Part shown: positions 56,169-64,000 of the stretch, piece by piece | Layout of the letters: each line of letters begins with the position of its first letter | Numbering within the stretch: position 1 is the stretch's first letter | Source: Delphinapterus leucas | Taxonomy: Eukaryota > Chordata > Mammalia > Artiodactyla > Monodontidae | DNA: 64,000 nt | Direction: 5' to 3' | NCBI RefSeq assembly: GCF_002288925.2 | Contig: NW_022098037.1 | Location: forward strand, 9,120,492-9,184,491 | Position numbers and translations under genes: made by a program | The notes under the pieces: generated by a model | What the model was told of the DNA's origin: nothing | Database searches by the model: none | What the model saw: the letters and a program-made list of their open reading frames with translations, nothing else

Positions 56169-56684
56169 TTTTTTTTTTTTAATTTTTATTGAAATATAGT
56201 TGATTTACAGTGTTGTGTTAGTTTCAGGTGTACAGCAAAGTGATTCAGTTATACATATGTATATATATACATATTCTTTATATATATGATGTATATATAT
56301 TCCTTTTAGCATTCTTTTCCATTATAGGTTATTACAAGATATTGACTAGAGTTCCCTGTGCTATACAGTAGGTCCTTGTTGTTCATCTATTTTATATTTA
56401 GTAACGTGTATATTTTAATCCCAAACTCCTAATTTATCCCCCCCGCCCTTTCCCCTTTGGTAACTGTAAATTTGTTTTCTATGTCTGTGAGTCTATTTCT
56501 GTTTTGTAAATAAGTTCATTTATATCGTTTTTTTAGATTCCACATAAGCAATATCATACGATATTTGTCTTTCTTTGTCTGACTTACTTCACTTAGTATG
56601 ATCTTCTCTAGGTCCATCCATGTTGCTGCAGATTTTTTTTATGCCTGAGTAATACTCCATTGTGTATATATATATATATATATG
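56169..56684 (-). mobile_element. 5'-truncated L1 LINE, antisense, with target duplication
   Basis: TTGAAATATAGTTGATTTAC, TTTCAGGTGTACAGCAAAGT, ACTCCATTGTGTATATATAT. Target duplication GGTCAGGAGTCTTTT (56154-56168) and GGCCAGGAGTCTTTT (56685-56699). Confidence 0.93.
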
Positions 56685-56984
56685 GGCCAGGAGTCTTTTA
56701 GATGCAAATCTTCATTCTCCTAACCCCAGTCAAATTGGTTCAACAAAGCCAAAAAGAGACTTTGTTTTGGCTCAGGGAACTGAGCGTCAGTAGGGCAGGA
56801 TTCAGGGACTCTAGGATCTGGTCTTTTATGCCTTATCTCTGCTTGTGGTGGCAGGATAGCTGTCTGCACTTCCAGCCTCCATCCCACCCTCTCAGCAATC
56901 CCAGTACAAAGAAAGGGTACTTCTCTTTCCCACTAGTTTCCACAGAAGTCCTGGAATAGAAACTCCATGAGGGCAAGGATTTTT

Positions 56985-57340
56985 TTAAAAAATAAATTTA
57001 TTTATTTGTTTATTTATTTTTGGCTGCGTTGGGTCTTCGTTGCTGCACGCGGGCTTTCTCTAGTTGCGGCGAGCAGGGGCTACTCTTCCTTGAGGTGCGC
57101 TGGCTTCTCATTGCGGTGGCTTCTCTTGTTGTGGAGCACGGGCTCTAGGTGCACGGGCTTCAGTAGTTCTGGCACACGGGCTCAGTAATTGTGGCTCACG
57201 GGCTCTAGAGCGCAGGCTCAGTAGTTGTGGCACACGAGCCTAGTTGCTCCATGGCATGTGGATGTTCCCGGACTAGGACTCGATCCCATGTCCCCTGCAT
57301 TGGCAGGCAGGTTCTTAACCACTGCGCCACCACGGAAGTC
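56985..57340 (-). mobile_element. Long-form CHR SINE
   Basis: TTTTGGCTGCGTTGGGTCTT to CCACCACGGAAGTC; flanks CAAGGATTTTT/CAGGGATTTTT. Confidence 0.93.
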
Positions 57341-57344
57341 CAGG

Positions 57345-57425
57345 GATTTTTATATTTTGTTTACTGTCACATCCCCAGCTCCTAGAACAATGCTCGGCTT
57401 AATATGTGTTCAATGAATAAATCTC
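57345..57425 (+). repeat. L2 LINE 3' end fragment
   Basis: CCAGCTCCTAGAACAATGCT, ATGTGTTCAATGAATAAAT; interrupted upstream by the CHR SINE (AGAAACTCCATGAGGGCAAG). Confidence 0.65.
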
Positions 57426-58267
57426 TTTGGTGTTGCTGGGGTCAGATGTCTAGTCCCAGAGTTGGGCTGGGAGTGGGGGAGGATGGATCCCAAAGCAAAC
57501 TGGGGGTGCTGATTCCCAAGATGGGACATTGGATGCTAGACAGAAATCACGCAGCGTTTGAGTTGAGCTGTACCAATGCTATCAGGCCCATATGAGAGCA
57601 CTGGGGGAGCCACCTAGCAAAACCAAGATGACTACTGAGTGAAAGCCTAATAACCGGGCCAGCAGGAATTCTAGCCAGATCCTGGAATCTTCTAACTTCA
57701 TCATGCCCTGATGGAAGAGATCTTGCAACCGAAATAAGAGGCTTGGAATTGGCCGTTGAAACCTTCTTGAAGGTTTCCATGGCCACTGGGGACTCCGCCC
57801 TTTCTGGCCTTCACCTCACCCCAGAGGGTGGACGCAGCACATCTAACACCCAGGGTCGTTCGGCTTCTGTGCAGCTGTGACAACAGTAAAATGACTGAGT
57901 TTCCACTTTCCCTGCAAAGGGCAGACCGACACAGGCTCTTCTTCATGTTCCCATCCACTGTCAGACTTGGGAGCTGGGTCATGGGGAGCCTTGAATTTAG
58001 ATCCAGAGGTTGGTCTTTAACGTTGCACAGCGGTTTTCTGATCAGCGGGGCTCATCGTAGCGCTTGAGCTGAAAATGGAAACAGTGGGAAAATGAAAAGG
58101 CCTCTGACCGCAGACTTCCTGCTGGCCGCCTTCCTCCTCCACTCGGGACGCTCCTCGGGTTGTAATTACCGACACGCCGTTTTTAGGTGGCGCGGCGATC
58201 TAAGGTGAATTGGGGCTTTGCACAACTTGCCTTGGTTTAAAGCTGGAGCTTAAATGATCATGCAGCT
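57426..58267. other. Unique intronic sequence
   Basis: Nothing recognised; slightly raised CpG at about 58110-58200. Confidence 0.4.
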
Positions 58268-58272
58268 CTGTG

Positions 58273-58327
<55 letters not shown>
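58268..58327. repeat. (TG)n microsatellite, interrupted
   Basis: About 60 bases of TG with one TATA interruption. Confidence 0.97.
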
Positions 58328-58330
<3 letters not shown>

Positions 58331-58579
58331 CTCTACTCCTCACCGCCTTCTCTGCTCTGCTGGGGCTTCGGTGCTTTTCCTGCCCCATGAGTCTCAATTT
58401 GCTGGGTTGCTTCCAGGCCATGGTTCTGCCGCTAGTCATTCCTGCTTGACCTTTAGATTTTTTCTCTTTAGGGAAAATATGATCCTTAGTCTGTATTCTC
58501 CAACAGACGGATTTGAATCACAGGCCGTCTTCCCGCCTCATTTCACACCCATGGAAGAAAAGTGTTTTAAAGTCCATGT

Positions 58580-58742
58580 ACATTTAAAAAATTTTTTTAT
58601 TTTATAGGGGAGTATCGTTGATGAACAATGTTGTGTTAGTTTCAGGTGTACAGCAAAGTGATTCCGTTGTACATATACACGTATCTGTTCTTTTTCAATT
58701 TTTTTTCCCATTTAGGTCATTACAGAATACTGAACAGAGTTA
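58580..58742 (-). mobile_element. L1 LINE 3'-end fragment, antisense
   Basis: TTAGTTTCAGGTGTACAGCA, AAAGTGATTCCGTTGTACAT. Confidence 0.8.
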
Positions 58743-59589
58743 CAGAAATGAATATTAATGAGAGGACCACTCTGTGACTAATGGCTATTCAGATGGGCAT
58801 ACCCGCTTTTGCAAATGATGACTTCAGCTTTTTGGGTGTCTGGATTTTGGCCTGTTGGGGACGCAGTGTGGCTGGAGTGTGCGGTTGGTTAGCCAGAGCC
58901 TGATCCTGGGCCCCGCAGCCATGCGTGCCGGGGAGTTGGAGAGAGCCAGGCCGAGATCGTGGGCTGCATGTTCTGCTTCATTCCTCTGGATGGTGAGAGT
59001 GTCCAGAGGGTGTGTTCCCGGAACTTTCTAGTCAGGCTTCACTGTGGTGTGTATTTAATGACCACACATGAAAGGGCTGACTGCCAGGGCTGCTCCCCGG
59101 GACAAACCGAATCATGGAGTTTCAGAGCTGGAAAGAGCCCCCGAGCAAATCTGAGGGAGGAGACCTTCCACAGGACTAGGGAGACCCCAGCTCGGGGCTC
59201 CGATTCCACTCCCGGATTTCTGATGGAGGAGCATGTTTAGAAGCCCCAGAGGACTTGCCAGCCTTCTACTTTTGTTACACAAATTAATAATGGTCCAATT
59301 TAGCAATCTGGTAGAGCTAGGTTTTTAAAAAGAGTTAGACCCAGATGGAGTTAAGACTAAACATAAGCCGACCATATTTCCGGTCTGAGCTGTTTTCAAG
59401 TCTCACCTTGTTTTTGGTGAATCCACTGATGGATGTGTTAGATTGGGTAAACGGAGGACCCAGCCTTGGGTGATTTTCATTTCTCTTTGCCTAAAAAGAG
59501 TCTTCTCCCTATCCCATGACTTTGTCAAAAATTCTTGCTTGTAATGACCCATTGTCCCCAACAGTTAACTAGGCTCGTAATAGTGGCAC
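58743..59589. other. Unique intronic sequence
   Basis: Nothing recognised. Confidence 0.4.
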
Positions 59590-59745
59590 CTCTTCTTGAG
59601 TGCCTTCTACATGCAACGCCAGGTACTTTAGACGCAGTCTTGTTTTACACAACTTTGGAGAGGTCCTCACTGCCCTTATTTTACAGATGAGGAAGTTGGG
59701 CTTGGAGAGGTAGGGACATTCTTTTCAAGGTCACCTGTGGAACTT
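59590..59745 (-). repeat. MIR SINE
   Basis: CTTCTACATGCAACGCCAGG, CCCTTATTTTACAGATGAGG. Confidence 0.8.
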
Positions 59746-60146
59746 ACATTGCTGGTTCCTTTTGCGGTTAAGAAACCTGTTAAAAATGCACATGGAACAG
59801 TAAATCTCTTTTTGTTAAAAACATAAGTAAATCTTCCTGGGTGGAAGGTAGGGTTATAGGTCATTTTATTGTTTCTGCCTCCTTGTATGTATTCTTTGCA
59901 TACTGGTAAACGTTTAAAAAAGATGTATTATCTGACAACTAAACTTTTGACGTGGATGATTTTTTTCCTTTTTGTTAGGTTAGCTAGGGAGGGGCCAGGA
60001 CTTCTAGGAATCAGGCTGTGCATGTGGGAATAGTGCTTGAGGGAAGGAGGAGAGAGAGGCTTGTTCTGTCCCAAGAGGCAGGTCCAGGTAAAGGCACCCG
60101 GGAGACTGAGCATTTGCTCCACCAACTAGAGCATCCTCAGAGTGGA

Positions 60147-60149
<3 letters not shown>

Positions 60150-60185
<36 letters not shown>
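60150..60185. repeat. (TG)n microsatellite
   Basis: About 18 TG units followed by TATGTATG. Confidence 0.97.
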
Positions 60186-60195
<10 letters not shown>

Positions 60196-60221
60196 ACACC
60201 TGAGCCTCCTTCTTTTTCACT

Positions 60222-60612
60222 GTTGTATTAGTCTGCTTGGGCTTCCATAATAAAATACCACAGACTAGGTGGCTTCAACAACAGAAGTTTTCTCACCGTT
60301 CTAGAGGCTGGAAGCCCAAGATCAAGGTGTCGGCAGGTTTGGTTTCCTCTGAGGCCTTTCTCCTTGGCATGTAGATGGCCGTCTTCTCCCTGTATTCTCA
60401 CATGTCTTTCCTTTTGTGCACATGCATCCCTGGAGTCTCTTTTTTGTGTGCAAATTTCCTCTTCTTATAAGGACACCAGTCAGACTGGATTAGTACCCAC
60501 CCTAATGGCCTTTTTAAAACTTCAGTTACCTCTTGAAAGGCCCAGTTTCCTAATACAGTCACATCCTGAGGTCCTAGTGGTTAAGACTTCAACATGTGTC
60601 TTTTGGAGAGAT
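60222..60612 (-). mobile_element. MaLR-type solo LTR, antisense
   Basis: TTGTATTAGTCTGCTTGGGC, AATACCACAGACTAGGTGGC, AAGATCAAGGTGTCGGCAGG, CTTATAAGGACACCAGTCAG. Confidence 0.82.
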
Positions 60613-60928
60613 GCGGTTCAACCCTCAACAACGATTACTGGCATACTGTGGCAGCGATCTGTGCCTCCAGCATTTCAAGGGAGCCGAGGGCCATTGGGCT
60701 TCCCATATAATCTGTCGTGGGAGTGTGAGGACGAAATTGAGTCTTAGACCAAATTCTGCCTCATGTACGTTTCCAGAAAGCAGCCACATAAACATTCATT
60801 TACAGCTTGTCCTTGGAATGTGGTGAAGTCCAGTTGTCTGTACTTTTAGGCTCTCTGAATACATCTTGCATGGAAGTTTCCCTCATGGCAGATGAGAAAG
60901 TTCTGGGGCAGCATTCAGCTCACTTTTT

Positions 60929-61131
60929 TTTTTTTTTTTGCGGTACGCGGGCCTCCCACTCTTGTGGCCTCTCCCGTTGCGGAGCACAGGCTCCGGATGT
61001 GCAGGCTCAGCGGCCGTGGCTCACGGACCCAGCCGCTCCGTGGCCTGTGGGATCTTCCCGGACCGGGGCACGAACCCGTGTCCCCTGCATCGGCAGGTGG
61101 ACTCTCAACCACTGCGCCACCAGGGAAGCCC
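60929..61131 (-). mobile_element. Young short-form CHR SINE
   Basis: Target duplication TCAGCTCACTTTTT at 60915-60928 and 61132-61145. Confidence 0.97.
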
Positions 61132-61145
61132 TCAGCTCACTTTTT

Positions 61146-61838
61146 AATTGAATCAGGCAAGAGCATCCTCTGCAAACATCTGCTCACAGAGCAGGTGATG
61201 CTCTGGGCCAGAGTGTACTCTGAAATATGTGGGTTTTGGCCTACAGTTTGTTGAGGAAAAGTAGATAAGTCTAGCCAGACCACACATCTTGTACACCCCT
61301 CACTTCATGGATGTGGAATTATTTCTAACATTCACTAAGCTACATTTCCTACCTTCTGGTGGCTATGGGGAATAAAGATGGCAGACGTGCTGTTAGACAG
61401 TGGGAAGTGGGATTCTGATGGTCATCTGTCAAATACTGACCATCCCCAGCAGTGCATGTTTCCTGTTTAGGGGCCTTAGATGTTACCTGACTGCACCTAG
61501 ATTAAAATAGACGTACCCGATGTCACACAGCTGGTGCCAAAGTGTTTTAAAGTAAATTGCAGACAATATAAGGGTTTGTCAGAAAACTTTACCATATCAA
61601 ACATGGTGTCTTGAGCCTGCCCTGTTCCCAGATCAAGACAGAAGCACAGTGATTTATTTCCTTCCTTGAAAATTTCAACAAAATCAAGAGGGAGATTGGA
61701 TTTGATGCTGCATTTTTATTAAGTCTTGAAACTGTTTTTGCTGAACATTGGTTAGGGGAATTGGAGTAGAGATGGGCATTCTCTCAGCCTTTGAAAGGAG
61801 AGGATAGATTCAATGCAAGAACTGACATTTCCAAAAAT
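61146..61838. other. Unique intronic sequence
   Basis: Nothing recognised. Confidence 0.4.
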
Positions 61839-61849
61839 AAGTGCTTTAG

Positions 61850-62199
61850 GGATTTCCCTGGTGGTGCAGTGGTTAAGAATCCGCCTGCCAGTGCAGGGGA
61901 CACAGCTTCGAGCCCTGGTCTGGGAAGATCCCACATGTCGCGGAGCAACTAAGCCCATGAGCTGCAACTACTGAGCCTGTGCTCTAGAGCCTGTGAGCCA
62001 CAACTACTGAGTCCGCGAGCCACAACTACTGAGCCCGCGTGCCTAGAGCCCAGGCTCTGCAGAAAGAGAAGCCACTGCAATGAGAAGCCCGTGCACTGCA
62101 GCGAAGAGTAGCCCCCGCTCACCGCAGCTAGAGAAAGCCCGTGCGCAGCAACGAAGACCCAACACAGCCCCCCCCAAAATAAATAAATAAAAGTTTAAA
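61850..62199 (+). mobile_element. Long-form CHR SINE
   Basis: GGATTTCCCTGGTGGTGCAG to an AATAAATAAATAAAAG tail; flanks AAGTGCTTTAG/AAATGCTTTAG. Confidence 0.94.
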
Positions 62200-62453
62200 A
62201 AATGCTTTAGTGTGTGTGATGAGTCTGAAGAGACAACAGATCTCAGGAGTGCCTATTTTTGAACTGTTTCCAAAATCTGGAGCAAGATTTGAGAAATAAT
62301 AAAATATTGACCATCGTTCAAAGAGAAACATACAGGGTGATCTTTGGCAAAGCTTGTCATTTTGCTTACATTTCACTTGTTTCTCTAACTTGTGAGCCCC
62401 TGCTGTGGACCAGGTCCTTTGCTGCATGTCAGGTGAAGTCTCTGACTTTTTTT

Positions 62454-62658
62454 TTTTGTTTGTTTTTGTGGTACGCGGGCCTCTCACTGTTGTGGCCTCT
62501 CCTGTTGCGGAGCACAGGCTCCAGACGTGCAGGCTCAGCGGCCATGGCTCACGGGCCCAGCCGCTGCGCGGCATGTGGGATCCTCCCAGACGGGGGCACG
62601 AACCCGTGTCCCCTGCATCGGCAGGTGGACTCTCAACCACTGGGCCACCAGGGAAGCA
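62454..62658 (-). mobile_element. Young short-form CHR SINE
   Basis: GGTACGCGGGCCTCTCACTG to CCACCAGGGAAGCA; target duplication CTCTGACTTTTTTT on both sides. Confidence 0.96.
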
Positions 62659-62670
62659 CTCTGACTTTTT

Positions 62671-63049
62671 TTGATTTCTGTCTTCTCATGGAGCTGAGGG
62701 GAGACAGTATACTGAATCATTTATCCAACAGGCATTTCTGAGAGACTGTTGTATTTACGCATGGTTCCAAGCTTTCAAGTATTCGCTCATTGCGTACATA
62801 GCAAATGCACATCCTGTTAGATTTTCTCCAGATATGTCCTCTCGTGACCATCAGAGAGAATCCGGGCATTGCCAGCCCTATCCACCATACCCACTTCATT
62901 TGATCCAGACTTTTCTGAGAGTGACCTGGGGTAGGACGGACAGGAGAATTTAGCAAGAGCATCTAAGTAAAATCTGCATAATGAAGACTCGCCCCTTATC
63001 CCCAAGATCTATTCTTTACACAATAGTCTGAAAGAGAGTTTTAAAAACA
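62671..63049. other. Unique intronic sequence
   Basis: Nothing recognised. Confidence 0.4.
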
Positions 63050-63605
63050 AAAATCCAGAGCTTCCTGTTGTACTTAGGATGAAATTCTGACCACCACTTA
63101 CTAGGGGTCTACAGGCTATTCAAGACCCAGCCCTTGCCTACCTTTTTGACTGTTTCCTACTACCCGCAGCCTCACTGGCTGTGCTTCAGTTCCATGGATC
63201 TTCTTCCTGTCTCAGAAACTGCCTCAGGGCCTTTGTGCTTGCTATTCCCTCTACCGAAATGCTGTTCTTCCTGAAGACTGCCTGATTCCATGAATCAGTC
63301 TCCGCTTACATGTTACGCCCCTTGGAGACACCTTACCTGACCATCTGTTACAAAGAATTCCCCCTTATTACATCACTCCCTTTTATTTCCTTCAAAGCAT
63401 GTATCACTCTCTGAAATTTGTTTCTTTCTTCTTTTTCCTTATTCTTACCTTTTCCCCCCCAATCAGCATAGAGGCTGCCTGAGGGCAGAGCCCTTTGTCT
63501 TTTCATCCCTCCGTGGGTATCCCTGGCATATACTTAACTGCCGCCTCCGAAGTAAGAACTCAGTAAATATTATCGTTGACTCAATGAATAAATCCCTGTT
63601 AATGC
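63050..63605 (+). repeat. L2 LINE 3' region, long and well preserved
   Basis: AGGCTATTCAAGACCCAGCC, GCCTCAGGGCCTTTGTGCTT, GCTTACATGTTACGCCCCTT, CTGCCTGAGGGCAGAGCCCT, ACTCAGTAAATATTATCGTT. Confidence 0.88.
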
Positions 63606-64000
63606 CCTTTGGAAGCTGTGAATAAAGAATGGAATTCCTGTTTAAAATTATACTTTTGGCTGTTGAAATGGTGCTTCTGGAACAAGACCCAGCTTGGAGA
63701 TACCACCATGGGGTATGACGTCAGTTGCGCTAATTAAGGTTTTATTAACAAGCACCCAGGATGTAGCTGAGGAAAATTTTGAGTTGAAATCCTGTGCTGC
63801 ACTTACCCATATTTCTCTTTCCTGCTTTCAGCCAAGTTAGATTTTCTTGACCAGAAAAAAAAGATCAGAAAGTGAAATAAGACGGTAATCTAAAAGGTGT
63901 GTTACAGCTCAGTGGTTTGCTGGCAACACGTACAAGCTATTCACATGCATGGGGGTAGTTTCTGATCTGTGTGTACTTGGGAACTGGTGTCTATTGACGT
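63606..64000. other. Unique intronic sequence to the window edge
   Basis: Nothing recognised. Confidence 0.4.

Larger units (their letters stand above)
35432..64000 (+). other. CHST11: CHST11 intron 1, 5' part
   Basis: Everything right of the exon 1 donor is read as intron 1, which is very long in mammals. No sequence resembling the following CHST11 exon (the dibasic MRRNPFGVD stretch) was found up to 64000, so the intron continues beyond the window. Its content is repeats plus unique sequence, itemised separately. Confidence 0.85.

Noticed and set aside
58200..58439. Minus-strand frame with a His/Thr repeat
   Set aside because: Translation of the (TG)n microsatellite.
1..64000. CRISPR array, operon, plasmid or phage module, or novel multi-gene defence-like system
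   Set aside because: The window is vertebrate intergenic and intronic DNA; no spaced direct-repeat array or gene cluster was found on either strand.

Overview
This is a mammalian nuclear-genome window, most probably from a cetacean. The main evidence is more than twenty copies of tRNA-derived SINEs of the cetacean/hippopotamus CHR type, many of them nearly identical and still flanked by clean target-site duplications. Neither the ruminant Bov-tA nor the pig PRE-1 SINE was seen. Mammal-wide fossils (MIR, L2, L1M, MaLR LTRs of the MLT1 and MST groups, hAT relics) fill the rest. The species cannot be fixed from this alone.

The only protein-coding sequence I can support is one exon. Positions 35314-35431 encode the start of carbohydrate sulfotransferase 11 (CHST11, chondroitin 4-O-sulfotransferase 1) on the + strand: a short cytoplasmic tail and the Golgi signal anchor, ending in a phase-1 GT donor. 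It lies in a CpG island (about 34.4-36.5 kb) that should contain promoter and 5' UTR. Two minimal upstream ORFs lie about 420 bases before the start codon. About 33.2-37.9 kb is almost free of recognisable transposable elements.

Layout: 1-33.2 kb is upstream intergenic sequence dominated by layered transposon insertions, including a decayed hAT transposase gene (about 10.7-12.95 kb) split by a SINE and an L1. 33.2-34.4 kb is repeat-poor promoter-proximal sequence. 34.4-36.5 kb is the CpG island with exon 1. 35.4-64 kb is the 5' part of CHST11 intron 1. It contains CHR SINEs, MIR, L2, L1 and LTR pieces, several (TG)n tracts, and one exon-like segment at 44413-44454 that would introduce a stop codon if spliced in. 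The catalytic exons of CHST11 lie beyond the right edge.

I found no operon-like, CRISPR, RNA-gene or novel multi-gene system. The noteworthy signals are genomic-fossil and transcript-architecture ones: the hAT fossil, a perfect 18-bp inverted repeat inside an MLT1 LTR that looks like a template-switch mutation, a two-monomer SINE inside a single target-site duplication, deep nesting that allows relative dating, and the candidate poison exon. Repeat family names come from recognition by eye; sub-family names and outer boundaries are approximate.
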